From: Mesodorylaimus sp. YZB2_4
Taxonomy: Eukaryota; Nematoda; Enoplea; Dorylaimida; Dorylaimidae
NCBI GenBank assembly: GCA_030248295.1
Contig: JASANH010001593.1
Location: 186,001 to 250,000 of the forward strand
Direction of reading: 5' to 3'
Length of the DNA stretch: 64,000 bases
The number at the start of each line of letters is the position of its first letter. The stretch's first letter is position 1. The translations under genes and the position numbers were made by a program. The notes under the pieces were generated by a model, which was given only the letters and a program-made list of their open reading frames with translations, did no database searches and was not told the origin of the DNA. Positions 34,471 through 46,907 of the stretch are shown one piece after another.

Positions 34471-35494
34471 CCAGCCCTGTCAATAAGACATGCAGTAGTC
34501 TCTAGCAGTAAAGACAAAGAAGAAAGAATTGCAGCTAGCGGGTACGTGCCAAGCCACATTGTTTGGGTTAGAGGGAGCGAGAGGCGGTGAAGAAAAATAA
34601 GCAATGGAATTCGAAAATCGCTGCAGTACGCGGCAAAGTGTGTGGGACAACAGTTATCTGCTTATGTTGCAAGATTTTTTCCGACGTTCTCAGATCTCAG
34701 TTCTCACTGTTCTCAGGTTTCAAGATCATGCTTCACAGTGTTCGAAGGATCATGGACAGATTGCCAAGAGCGGTTGCCCATGGTTCACCAAAGTCAATGA
34801 GCCTATGTACTTTGTGCTCATGATTTAGGGTGACAGGTTTTTATCACCAGACGCCGAACGAGAGCTTCATCCCCAAGGCAATTGTCATGAACTGGTTTCA
34901 ATGGAGGTGACTACAAAAGACCACACAGGTACAGTCACTGCATGATAGTGAGTACATGATCTGAAAGTTGCAAGCCGACAATTATAAATGACTTAAAGTC
35001 TTACCAGGACAGCAATTCATGTTTATTATGATTTTTTCCACCCCACTTTGTTTGTGTCAACTTTTTGATATCACTTGTGGGAAGGCTGTCAAGCAGAAGC
35101 ATGGAATGGACGGACGAAGAACTGTAACTACAGGATTGACACTACTCGTATAAAAAGGTAAGCTGAATTGTGGGTGATACAGCACTAGGAGGACCTGCAG
35201 GCGTGCACCCATGTGCGTTAGCCAAACATATGTCTTGGGTAACGACTAATTTTTTACATAAATATTTCAGTCACACAAATTGCTGCGGAGGTTGCTTTAT
35301 TTCTTGTTCATGTTCAGTCGAATTCATGGTTTACTAGAAGCAAGCAAGCACGCTAAAAGTCAGGGCTACACTTAAACTTGAAAGTTATAATGAATCATAA
35401 GCAAAGTTAGAACAGTTCTTGTTTATGTCTTTCATGGAAATAAAATGTGTGGGGCCCAGCACCGGAAGCGGTCTCTCATGCCCCAATACTTGTT

Positions 35495-36983
35495 TCAGAA
35501 TTTCATGACAGCCGTGTAAATTGTGGTGATTGCAAAAATCAGCTTGAAGGGCGCGCTCAAGTTATTTCTATTTGAAGATGCGGCGAGAAGTTTCTGGCAG
35601 TTTTCTGGGAGTGGAGTTGCGTAGTCGACGTTCTCGCGTAATACGATTGTTTTCAAATAAGCACCAGCGGCATATCTTGTGACACCACCCAATCCTGCTT
35701 TGTCGGTGTAGCAAACGTTTGACAGATTCGCCACAGCGCATTCCAAATAGCAGTCGATTTTTCTAAGAAAGAAACTAAGGAAGATCGAAAGAATAAGAAG
35801 TTTTTTTTACCCGCAGATTTCTTCAGCATATCGTGAGTCGAATCGGCGGGGCGAGCTATTCTCTGCTTCATCTGGGAAGCATAACTTATCACAATTCGTG
35901 TGCACAGTATCGCAACTTGAATGAAGACACATTGAGTGCTTGCGGAAGGCTAAATCAACACCCGATCAGTAGGAGCGCTAACTTGTCATAACAAATATCG
36001 ACTCACGTTCAAATTTGTCTTTGTAGGCGCAACTATAAGAAAAAATGGAGAGCAATCTTTCTTTCTCGCCGCTCTCTGGACAGGATTTCACGCACGGCTC
36101 GTTTAATTGATTCATCTTGCAGTAGTACTCAACTGCCTCTATGATGTAAATGTTACACAATGAATGGCTTGAACTTGGTCCATTGTAGTTTCTTGGAGAA
36201 AGCGTGGAGTTCCTCGTACATTCCGGAGCACACATATCATCTGGAGGAGGATCTGATTTTGATAAACGTGCGTGGGCTGAAAAAAATAATTATGTTGCAA
36301 ATATTTATCTGAAATTTATATTCAGGCGTTAGAGTTATAGCAAAAAGTAAAGTGTTAAAAAGTGTATTGATAAACTGCTCCAAACTGTTGCAGTGTAGTT
36401 CGGTGGGGCGAAAAAACTTCGTGCACACCTCAACGGCAAAAAACACATGAACTCTCATTGTGTCAAACCAACAAAATAAGAGAAAATTCATGACATAAAC
36501 CTGAAGAAGTTAGTGCGTTACTGTTTCTAAGCAGATGCTAATAATGGCCTCTAGTGAAGGGCAAAGCAAGTGTTAAGCGAGTTCATTCATTTTGTGTCTG
36601 TGCAGGATGAAAAGTCGATGGTTGGATGATTAGCAGCGCACCTAGCACCGTTTTTTGGGTTTTTTGAAACTTCAAGGGTCCACATCCAGTGAAGGTGTCT
36701 CAACCCCTGTTTGCATACTTTTCTTTGAACTTATATAGCCACACGAGGTTAAATAGAGTAGGTTGGCGTAATGTTTCAGTTTGTAAACTCTTATTGCTTG
36801 TTGAGTCTGCCAAATACTTTGCAAGCTGCAGGGTGCAAGCTGCAAACCCTGATTTGTTTACTGTACAGGGTCTGCAAGATGTTGGAGCTCTTTGATTTTG
36901 TCAGTTTTGTTTTTTTTTCGTGAAGAGAGAAACTTACCAAGTAATGTGGTCACAACGAAAAAAAAATGAGTGATTCTGTTCAT
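35495..36983 (-). CDS. Secreted cysteine-rich protein with hydrophobic tail, family B2
   Basis: Family B paralogue; function unknown. Exons are 36938-36983 (46 nt, signal peptide MNRITHFFFVVTTLL), 36007-36276 (270 nt), 35811-35949 (139 nt) and 35495-35762 (268 nt), giving 240 aa. Introns are 661, 57 and 48 bp. Splice phases are the same as in B1 and B3. Signatures are DMCAPEC, YYCKMNQLNEPCVKSCPES, CAYKDKFE, MCLHSSC, NCDKLC and DCYLEC…VC. The C-terminal tail is hydrophobic (PFKLIFAITTIYTAVMKF), suggesting membrane or GPI anchoring. It is more diverged from B1 and B3 than those two are from each other, and sits in the second of three duplicated segments. Confidence 0.8.
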
Positions 36984-38570
36984 TTTTGAAAGTTTAACTC
37001 GTGTCAATTGTTCGAATGATGATGTAAAAAATACCCTCCAATATTGATTTGAAAAACTGAAAAGGAATGTCGGAAAGTCTGGGATCCAAGAGCCGGAGAA
37101 ATTCAGCAACGCGCAGCAAGTTATGCGTTTCACAGTAAATATAGGTGTAATATCTAAGCGATTTTCTTCTTTTTCAGGTTTCTCTGCGGTGGATATAGGT
37201 TTAAAAAGTTGACAGCAAAAGGTCTCGCAAAAATGATTTTCATTTCAGTTTAACATATGTCGTCTTGAATCGACAGTTCAAAAGTTGCGTAACTTTGCTA
37301 GAACTAAGCTCAGAATAGAGAGCTTAAAAATCATCCGCCTCAGTTCAGCCACAGTGAAACAAACCCTGCCGATGCCGGAAGAATCAACACCACGTTACGC
37401 ATAGAAATATGTAGCAGTGAGCGCAGTACTCGACTGACCCGACTGGCTGTCGATGAACTAACACAAAAGTGAGTGATGCAGCGAAAACAACAAGATAACA
37501 TTACAGTACTGCAGCGATGTCTGGCGATCAGACTGACAGGCGGGAAGCATGTAATGAGTTGCGTCTGCAAAATACCAGGGAAAAGGTTCTTGTGACATTA
37601 AATTTTACATTTGAACAGGGTGCCATGACACATGCTTAGTCATTCGCTACCTGATTGATGCAAGCAGCTTAGAAAATGTGCAACAATGTTGATGACGATG
37701 AAAAAAGGCGACAAATATTTTCGCATTTAGTGTCATCATGCCTGCCCAGATCAGTGAGTCACAAACAAGAGTGCAGAACGAAGGTAAATCACGATTTACG
37801 CACAGCCATGCAGCTACAACTGTTATCCATAGAGAGCACGTTTTGCGTACAGTAACTGATAGTGCACAGGCAAAAGTCTCACAGCCTAAGCGCGGTTACT
37901 ACAGCTGTAGAGTGACCACAGCAGGCACGTCAGAGGCCGCAGACAATGACCGCAAAGTACAGTGCGATGCAGTCTGTCTGTACGTAGCCTATTGACGCAG
38001 TCACCACAGCAGGCACTTCAGGAGGGCATCAGACAATGGAAAGGCAAAGAACAGTGTAAAGTTGTCCATCATCATTCACAAGACCTGCAGTCGAAACTGA
38101 TTTTGATGGGATCATTAACAAAAACATGGTCTTGGTTGTGTTTTATTCGATAGCATGCATGGCTCAAGCATCTTTCATGCCATGACATGCTATCTGAGCA
38201 GGTTTGATGACACTTTAAAAACACGAAAACATTTACCGTTTTCGCATCAGCAATCTTGCTTCGGTGTTGTGTGAGACGCGCTCGTGCATTTTTATCAGCT
38301 TACTGTACGCGAAAGGCCCGTCCCATAAATCACAGATGTAGCTCATGGCTATGCGTGCGTCATCATTTACTTTCGTGCTGGTTTCTTGCTCATGACTCGT
38401 CGTCTGGGCAGGCCTGATGACCATTAAAATATGCGAAAAATTTCGTCAGAATTCTCGTTGTTATCAGCATTCTAAGCGGATGACTAAAAGCATGCTACAC
38501 CCTGGCTGACACCCTAGTTGGATGTAAAATTTAACGTCACAAACACCTTTTGCCACAACATTTTATTGAA
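36984..38570. repeat. Upstream part of duplicated B-gene unit (copy 2)
   Basis: Long stretches match 50430-52100 in the same order (for example CAGGGTGCCATGACACATGC, GTACAGTAACTGATAGTGCA, CGCAAAGTACAGTGCGATGC, GTAGCTCATGGCT). The 50 kb copy has an extra MITE at 51742-51854 not present here. Short open frames inside are not conserved as proteins. Confidence 0.8.
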
Positions 38571-39796
38571 CATTTTTGCACGAGCTCCAGGTCTCACATT
38601 GCACTTCATTCTAGTGCTGTAGGCAGGATTTCACAAGCAGGATGTTTTTTATTGCGAGTTAGTGTTCCAATGACCTGGGTTTTTCACTGTCTGACCTAAT
38701 CATGACCTTTACCTTGACCGATCGCTCAAAAACTTTCTGACCGTACCCTGACCTTGACTGGACCAAAAAACTTCCTGGCCTGACCCTTGATCTGCGAGGA
38801 ATTGTAAATTTTGTGGCTCTGACTTTGACATTGATCGACAAAAAATTCTGCCTATGATCGGCACCAGCAACAAAGCTTTTCTGTGTTTGCGATTTCACCA
38901 AGAAATTTCAAAGATGACAATTTCCCGGCATTACGTGAAATTTTTAGGTGCAGCCCGAGAAACTGTTTTTATCAAGTTCAGAAAAATATGTAAAAGTGTT
39001 TTTGATGGTTAGAGCTAAGTGCTGACACCGACTAAAAATGAAAAATAAATCTCATCCGTTATAACATCAATTCCTGCCCCAACTGCCTGTCCCATTATCG
39101 ATTTCTTTTCCTACCAATCGCAATGCTGGCTTGCGAGAAAAGGCGCCCTACCAGGCTAGATGTGGCTGGTACAGCCGGAATACCTTGCTCCAATAAAGCC
39201 TAGTTTGGATACAAGCAAATGGGAAGAGCTAGGGATGGCTATGCCACGGATAGACGGAGTACGCAAGAAAGCACTAGGCTGGCACACAGTAGTCTGTGCA
39301 GAAGGGCTGGTAGGGGACTGGACGAGTAAGATAACTGCAAAAGCACAAGACGCAATCAGCAGGGGCCAGTTTCACAGTGCGATACTAATTTCAGGACGGG
39401 TGCGAATTCATGGCACTATTTAGGACGGCAACTTGGGACAACGCTGAGACACTAATTTCGGACGCTCCCCAATAGCTGTTCTAAGGGTGCCTTATCTGTA
39501 GATTCAGGCACTAAAACATGTTACATCTTGTTTCACAATTAAAATGAATGACTTAAGACATTTGAGCGGACCACAAAAATTAACGCCCAAAATACATACG
39601 TGTAAGCTAGGCACCCTTCTGTTCGAAGTGTGCTGTGCCATTGTGTTGGAATAACTTTATCACGTCTTACGAGGACACCTTGGCTAAGGCAGGCTTGTCC
39701 ACATTGTATGAGCTCTGTAAACGTGCTAAGTCTAGTATATTTTATTAGCTTAATCACTGGGCTTAATGATTTTGGGGAATTTCCGCTGTATACATA
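38570..39796. other. Intergenic, no supported gene
   Basis: TGACC-rich low-complexity sequence at 38680-38870 resembles 41760-41870. A plus-strand frame at 39160-39423 has no recognisable domain. Nothing else is seen. Confidence 0.4.
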
Positions 39797-40640
39797 CAGT
39801 GGGGGACAAAAATAATCGGGCACATAAGAAGAATGGGGTCTGCAGCATTGAGATGCTTTAGCCAATTCACTGCTCATGTTTGGAAACTGATTAGTGGCTT
39901 GTTTTACGCAGTTTTTTTCACTGAGTAAGATACATTAGTTCGTTTTTGATCAAAGCCAAACAAGGCGGTTTGCCAATCGTTTTTCCAAGCATCACCCCAA
40001 AAAGTAAATGGACAAAAATATTCGCACACGGAAACTATTATGCACAAAATCGATCACAGACGACTGATCAGTACTTTGTTGGACCTCCTTTAGCTTTGAT
40101 GAATGCCTGCAGCCGCTGCGGCATTGAGTCGACCAGATTGCGAATTTTTCGGAGCTTAATCGTTGCCAGGCTTGGGTCAGTGCAGCTTTCAACTTGGTGT
40201 TGAATCGACGATCGCCCAATTCGATTTCGAGTTTATTCCACAAATGCTCGATGGGAATGAGGTCTGGACTCTGTGCTGGCCATTCCAGCAAGTGAACACC
40301 ATATTCGTCGAACCAATCGTCGTTGTGTTGCTAAGAGATGAAATCGGCTGGCGTGCGCAATTGATCAGCGGATTGGAACAAATTGTTGTTCAAAATGCGA
40401 CAATAGTGCTCGGCAATCATTCGATCATCGATGAACTCTAATCGGTCATTGCCATTGTAGGCCCTGCATCCCCGAACCATGACATTGCCACCACCGAACT
40501 TGACTTTCCCACGGGTACAGCTTACCTAGTACTCTTGTATCCCGTACCTTGTGCGTTTTGATTAATTTTAAGTGTGGCTTTCTTCCCACTAGACCCCTAC
40601 AATTGCAGAACAGTTTGCTGTGTTCAAAAGTCACAGGTAC
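39797..40640 (-). mobile_element. Truncated Tc1-like transposon, second family
   Basis: On the minus strand, transposase fragments encode KFGGGNVMVRGC and LEWPAQSPDLIPIEHLWNKLE, the Tc1-like catalytic C-terminal region, interrupted by stops. The intact terminus is at 39797 (CAGTGGGGGACAAAAATAATCG) with a TA at 39795-39796. An inner repeat of the terminus is at about 40010 (GGACAAAAATATTCGCACAC), so this too is an IR/DR-type end. The other end is missing, and the Asp-containing QQDxxPKH motif is scrambled. It is unrelated at the termini to the element at 23959. Confidence 0.85.
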
Positions 40641-40644
40641 CCTC

Positions 40645-41880
40645 GCATCCCTCCATCAGTAGTGGAGGCTCTGACAGGAGCTATTGTCCAGCACAATATG
40701 ACTTTGTAAGCAATATCTTTTGTGAAGACTAGATGCAACTCCAGCCTGGGGCTCATATGTATTTAGGTATTTCTTTGTTTAACCGAGGATAAGCTGTCTC
40801 AGACTCCGAAAGTTATGACAGAGTTGTCTCTATTTTTCACGCCTATTATTCGGATTGGTTAAATCTTGTCTCCAGTGGACAGACCCTGGTCGGTTTTAGA
40901 TCTAAGGTTTCTGAAAAATTATTTGACCACTATTGTGGGAAATATGAAGGAACGTTATTGCATTTTCAGGATAACTGGGGAATAACAAAAGATGAAGATT
41001 TGCTTGCGTTAGATGTCTCCATCTCATATTTCCTCACAGTCACCTTTACACCAACGCCACCACGTTCTGAGGATTTGTGCATGGTTTTTATCGGGTCGGG
41101 TCGGGATGAAAGGGTTGAACCCGGGTTCGGGTTGAACCCGACCTGATCCGGTGTCTACCTCCCCCTGTCAAGTGCATGTATTTGGTTAGGTGAGGAGTAA
41201 AATGATGATGATGGCATTCTGTCGTTTTTTGGCATCAATGGTTAGAAAGGGACGACAGAATTCTAGTTCAGTTAAAAAAGAACCGTTTTTGCGGGCTAAG
41301 GCAAAGTGCCAAAATCGCACGACGCCCAAACATTGCCCTAACAATTGCTCTAGAAAGGTCAGCTCAAAATTGCCCTAGACTGCAGGGCGATAGCCCTGAG
41401 CCTGACAGCCATGACAGCATGGCAGGGCTGCCAGGATATAACCTTTTTTCTTCGAGAATATACACGCCCTCAACGTTACCGCATAGGCCGCGTGTAAATT
41501 CCAAAAGAAAACAGATAGTATATACTGCAAAGACCAGACTCACTTAGAACATGGTCGATTTCGTCATAACCTTAAGACAGCCTGGTGTCCTGGGGTGAGA
41601 CAGCAAGCTGATTGCGAAATGACTTTGGACTCTCCTAGAATTTAGACATTCCTTGAGATTTAGAACTGTGACACTGCCCCCAGATCCTACACAGGGAGGG
41701 ACCTTTTTCCACCAGCATGTCACTAAATTTACTTTATTTTGCTCTCAGAATACTCTGACCGGGTGCAAAAACTTCTGACTTGACCCTGACCCTGACCTTG
41801 ACCGACACTTCAGAAAATTTTCTGAATTTGACCTTGACCAACCCTCCAAAAAATTTTCTGACCTCTACCTCTTACAAAAT
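40645..41880. other. Intergenic, repeat fragments
   Basis: No gene supported. It contains a GGGTTCGGGTTGAACCCG-type low-complexity patch (41090-41150) and a TGACC-rich patch (41760-41870), both seen elsewhere in the window. Confidence 0.4.
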
Positions 41881-41920
41881 GAACCAGTTGCGCGATGAGA
41901 GCGGAATTCGTACTGTATCA

Positions 41921-43800
41921 TACGAGCAACCTGAAAAGCAAAAGCTGTACCGCTGCGACTAAAGTGGCATGACTTATGTTCCTTCCTTATCGATGCTATC
42001 TACACACAAACTTTCATGCAAGCCACTGTTTGTGACTCTCATGAAGACTTCTCATATGCCAATCAACCCGCTACCGCCAACATTTAAGTGGCACTTCAGC
42101 CAAACGGAAGCATTGGGAACGAATATGCAAGTGCCTATAGCTGAACAGTAAAGAGTTGACCTTACAGAGTAAGACAATCAAGAAAATCGACGCTATGTTG
42201 AGCGAGGCCATCTTGAACACGGAGAATGATATCTACCCAGTGACTTTGCGAATGAAGTTGCCCACAAATTCTAATCAGAACAAACTTCGAATATGGCGAC
42301 AATAGCAGATGCCACGAGCGAGATTTGGAAGCCACGCAGCGTCGTGGGTTGTGGGTGTTGTAAGCAGCTGGATGAATGGGCCGCGAAGTTTGAAGAACGC
42401 GTCGACAGTATCAGACAGTAGGATCGAAATACGTCGCTGATTTTGTCATTAGAATTTTTAAAACAAACCCACAAAAAAGCATAGATTTTAAAAATAGTGT
42501 TGCGGCACTTTTTTTGAAAGCGCGACCGAGGTGGTGCAGTGAGTCGTATGGCGTTCATCTACTCGTATTGCGAAGTGGCGGGTGGCTGGACTCAACCTGG
42601 GTTCAATTCACAAGGATCGGGGCCAGTTTGCGAGCCATAAACCCTCGTAGGAAATACTGTAACTCAATAGAGAATTCCTCACAAACTGTTTGAAATACAA
42701 TTCAGGTTGTAGGAATAACGTCCAAGTTCTCTGGTTATGGGTGGCGCGAATTTCGTTTTCAAAACATTCAAATACACTTTTTTGAACTTCTCGTCTCCAT
42801 TCGCAGGATACTGCCAGCTGTTGTGAAAAACTTCGTGAAGAGGAAGTATAATGGAGATTTGCTGCCAGTGCCAATTACGATCAACATTTTGTGCCTGCTC
42901 AGAGTCGAAGTTCGAGTCAGAAAAGTTGAGGGGCTGGTCGAAGGGCTGGTCGAGATCAGGGTCAGGTAAGAGAAGAAAAATTCTTTCAAGCACTAATGCT
43001 AGCATCAAAGCTACAATGCGCTGTGCACTGCGTTGATCAGACAGGCTCCACCATGGATAAGTATCATCCGTGGTACTTCAGATGATAGCATTATGAATGG
43101 AAGAGCTTATTCTCGCGCATCCAGACTGATAGCCTGCAATTGTGAGTGCACTGGCATGGATGCTTAAAGTCTCGAGATACACCCTCGACAATCTTCCATC
43201 CAGTCCCTCCAACTTTATGCTCATGCTGATATTTCATCACATAAGCAATGGCACGCTTGAGGATACAGGAGCTCATAACTCAAACTGATTATTCAACCTG
43301 GGAGGTAGGCACTATTAGCTCACCACATTTACCACATCAGCAGCTAGCTTCAAGTCACAAGCCACAATCTGGGTTTTTTTATATTCTCTGCTTATCCTCA
43401 GATCAGTCGTGCTGCTGATATTCATGAATAAAAAGCAAATTCTGCTTTGGCATGTTTCCTGATCGACCGAGTTTTTGCAGTCGACGCCATCCTGAACCCT
43501 TCAGCCACTGTGTGCATGTGCATGGGCTAAATTTTTTTTTTTGTGCAATAGCATAAGCAATACTGAGAGGAGAATGCCAAACCGCTTAAACACCATGAAT
43601 GACTCACATAGTCCGTCGATGCTCGGAGTGGTGCGAAGGAAGCAACATAAGCGGACAGCCTCAGCTGACGGACATGGACATGGTTGACAGGCCACCCACC
43701 ATTGTCCAAGGAAGTCGGTGCCGTTCATGATGCCCTTAGGTGGAGAGGGTCCAAGTGGAGACGCACAGCTTTGGAGGACAGGCAAGGGTCTGGGGCCCAA
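41921..43800. repeat. 2 kb repeat, direct partner at 55943-57990
   Basis: Direct copy of 55943-57990 with scattered substitutions and small indels. The minus strand holds short frames, for example FKHPCQCTHNCRLSVWMREN and ERIFLLLPDPDLDQPFDQPL. The plus strand holds a Lys/Gln-rich frame (open in the partner at 56177-56515, frame-broken here near 42280). I do not recognise the element. It also contains an S2-type SINE-like module at 42517-42612. Confidence 0.8.
42517..42612 (+). mobile_element. tRNA-like SINE module inside the 2 kb repeat
   Basis: A-box-like GAGGTGGTGCAGTGAG and B-box-like GGGTTCAATTC about 70 nt apart. The matching copy is at 56636-56735 in the partner repeat. Confidence 0.55.
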
Positions 43801-43964
43801 AAAATCGAGGTACAGTACGTGACCTGTAATTACAATACTTCTCCTGACTTTTACATATACTTCTGATTGATACCCTGCAGAGTAGTCAGTTCTTTTAGTA
43901 AAATTTTTAAAAATAATTTGTCATTATTTGAATGTCAGTTAGCATCTTTTAAAACATTCATTGT

Positions 43965-45130
43965 CACTATCATGCAGTGACCTGTGTGCCATAAGCCTAT
44001 CACCCGAAATCATGACATTTGTACGCTCAGTGACGTTCGCGAAGCGTGGGTCAGTTCATGGCAATCTGTCTTCAATCTTTCGAGCTCTACGGCGCAGGAT
44101 GTTGGAATCTGAGCACAGTAGAGCAGCACGCTAATAAAGACTATTACATTAGAAAATAACGTTTTATTATCACACTCCTTGTCGCGAACAGGAGCGATTC
44201 TTGAGCTAGCCTCCCTCATATTTGTCTCGCTTCTTCCAACTCAAACAGAAGACCTCGGAACTTTCTTTTTTCCAAAGCTTAGGAATCTTTGGTTAGTGTT
44301 AGTGCAGAGAGAAAAACACTCGAAAAGCTGGTTCAGTATTCACTCGCGCAATGCACGTCGCTTTATTATTTTTTGTTCTGCTGACGATAAGAGCCGCTCC
44401 GTGCGAGAGTTCGAGCCCTCCGTGCGAGTTCCATAGCTCGACAAACAAACTGCTGTACCTTTGTTCGTCTATCGGGGTATACTTGCCATGCATTATATGA
44501 TGACTATATGGTGCGTCGAGCTGGCGCAGTGGTTTTGCGTCCGCCTGCCAATCTTGCAAGGTAGCGAGTAACTGGGCTCGTCGGGGGATTGATCCACGGG
44601 GATGCAGGTTGTTTGCGAACCAGAAAACCTCGCTGACTTTAAACCTGCCTTAACTTTAAACGACCTCGCCTTTCCTTATGTAGCGAAAGAGGCGTGAAGC
44701 GTGAAGAAGAAGAGAGAATGAGAGGACCGACCACTCAGGTCGGCCGACGATGGGAGACTGATCGTGAGTACAACACAGACTCGGTTAAACTTCCTTTACG
44801 GACATATATAAGCAGGGACCAGTCAGGTCAGCGACAGGAACGGATAATGAACCACAGGGAAGCGAGCTTGGCATAAAAGTGGGAGAGGAGTCATATCGTA
44901 AAGTCACAGATCGACGATGCCTCTATCTGGCTGTCCTCTATGCCTCTATCCTCTATGTAAGCCTTGAATCCATCGCGCTCGGTCGCGCACCTTAGTTCGT
45001 CAACCACAGACACAACAGGGTTATTTTTTGAGGGGCCGCACGTGTCGATCCTGACAGAGATTTTAATGGTCTCGAGCCCAAATTGCCCACAGCGCAAATT
45101 CAGACCAGGAACTCAGTACCGGTCACCACC
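43965..45130 (+). repeat. 1.2 kb repeat, inverted partner at 26940-28160
   Basis: Inverted copy of 26940-28160 (see there). It contains the S2 SINE-like module (44513-44615). At about 44805 a TATATAAG motif lies about 10 bp before CCAGTCAGGTCAGCGACAGG, a TATA-plus-initiator-like layout. Confidence 0.8.
44513..44615 (+). mobile_element. tRNA-like SINE module, family S2
   Basis: A-box CTGGCGCAGTGG and B-box GGGGGATTGATCC. Same unit as the minus-strand copy at 27420-27545. Confidence 0.6.
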
Positions 45131-45199
45131 CAGTCGCACATAAATCAAGTCGCGACCCCGAGTCTGGCCCAGACCTAGGAGAGGATTGTGAGACGTTTT

Positions 45200-46090
45200 C
45201 CCCACTTGGTCGATTCCCCCACTGAGACGATTGCCCCACTGTGTCGTTTCCCCCACACTGTCTGGTGGGGGAAGCGGCTCACATGCGACGTTTCCTCACT
45301 GAGACGATTCCCGCACCGTGTCGTTTCCCCCACCATCAGTTTTGAGAAACTGCGGCTATTAAAATTTTAAGCCTTCGTACGGGAGTGAGTACTCATCCAC
45401 AAATCTTCATCGCTTATCCTAGAAGACATGAAATATGCCTCAAATACCCAACGATTTTGTTGAATCATCGTTCGACTGCCGTGCTCCAAAAGCCATGTTG
45501 TGATAGGGCCTAAAATGCTTGCTTCACGTTTGCTCCTTGGACCACGTTCGCCTGGTTCGAGGACAAAGAAGACGAGCCTAATGTATCGCGAATGAGAAAA
45601 CTGCTTTGCCAAAATCTGCAGCTGTCATACTGGTGAATTCACCAAGTTCCACTGCCTAAATTTATGTCTTCTGTGTTTTCCCGATTCACAGTCAGGTAGT
45701 TCTATCCGTACATCTGGATTTGACACGTCTTTATTGTCACAGAAAACCTGGTCTGGTCTTACATACATTGGTATTGGCAGCGTAAGTTAGGAGTCTGCAA
45801 TAATAATTCTGCAATAAGTTGGGAGTTCAAAAAGTTTGTAGCCTGAATACCTTGCACGTCGAGCTGCGGCACCAAACTTGTAATTTACACTGCCCCTCAC
45901 CCTACAAGCCTAAACTATCATCCTATCACACACGTGCTGCCTTTTGCGACCCTAGTCGTACCTACCTCATATCAGAAGGAAATCATGGTGGGAGAAACGA
46001 CACGGTCAGGGAATCGTCACAGTGGGGGGAAACGTCGCATTTCTCGGTCAGTCGATTCCCCCACGAAACTACCAAGTGGGGGAACATCAC
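45200..46090. repeat. GTGGGGGAA/TTCCCCCAC repeat patches
   Basis: Two patches, 45200-45340 and 46015-46090, are built from short direct and inverted copies of GATTCCCCCAC and GTGGGGGAAACG, alternating with GAGACGATT. The sequence between them (45350-46000) has no recognisable gene. Confidence 0.65.
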
Positions 46091-46470
46091 GGGGCCAGCT
46101 GGACCGGACTGATTATAAGTTCGGAGATGCAATAATCTGGAGGGATTTCTTTGTTGGCCAGTCTCATTGAAGCGGCAGCTTGAATTAAAAGATACCAGAG
46201 AAAGTCGTGGTTTGCTCCAAGATATGATCATACAGCCAGCTGTAATAAGATGTTTTGATGAGCTCGATCTCGGAAAACATTCCAAGAACCGGACCCTGCA
46301 GTCGTAAAGGAATAAGGCTAGAACGACGGAGACGATTCATCGTAATTATTCGAGCCAATACATGATGTATGTCATATATCATACAGCCTATATATGGGCG
46401 TGACGGCATTTAATGTAAAAATTTAGCTGGTTTTTCACGCTCGGGGAAATTTAAAGAGTACATGTATCGT
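46090..46470 (-). repeat. Repeat R, inverted copy at 58012-58620
   Basis: The complement of this block matches 58012-58620 (shared GACTGCAGGGTCCGG, CTACAGCTGGCTGT, AACCACGACTTT, TTTAAATTTCCCCGAGCGTG). The 58 kb copy is split by another repeat at 58112-58345, so this uninterrupted copy shows the empty site. Confidence 0.8.
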
Positions 46471-46474
46471 GGGT

Positions 46475-46907
46475 TGCGCGAACGAATAGTTGAATTGTTT
46501 TTTTAAAAGTGAACGCTGGTGATCGTATAAGAAATAAAACGGGACTATGAGTTGTGGATGATGCCACTATGAGGGCCAGCCAGCAGGCGTGCCCTCATAG
46601 TGGCAGGTGTCTTCATAGTGGTATGAGCGTTCGCGACTTGTGTGTCTTGCTTTACATATTATGAGTGCGTTTTACATGAATTTCAAAAATTAAATTGCTG
46701 CAGGGGATATTTTTTAAAAGATTCATCGACTTCATTTTTCACTGAAAGTCAGGTCTACAGTGTAACTAAAGAATATAAGCTTTCTAGCATTTGCAGTTTT
46801 TCTAATGAAGCAAAATAAGAACAATTCTAGTTTATATTTTTCCTTAATATATAATGTCCCGAGCCCAGAATTGGAAACTAGCTGTCTCGCACGACCCAGT
46901 GCTTGCT
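46475..46907. other. 3' flank of gene B3
   Basis: Similar to the flanks of B1 (28330-28776) and B2. Nothing coding. Includes a short near-palindromic phrase around CCACTATGAGGGCC and GCCCTCATAGTGG (46563-46605). Confidence 0.5.

Noticed and set aside
42271..43276. Several minus-strand frames as host genes
   Set aside because: They lie in a 2 kb unit present again at 56-58 kb, with frame breaks between pieces, so they are treated as part of a repeat element.
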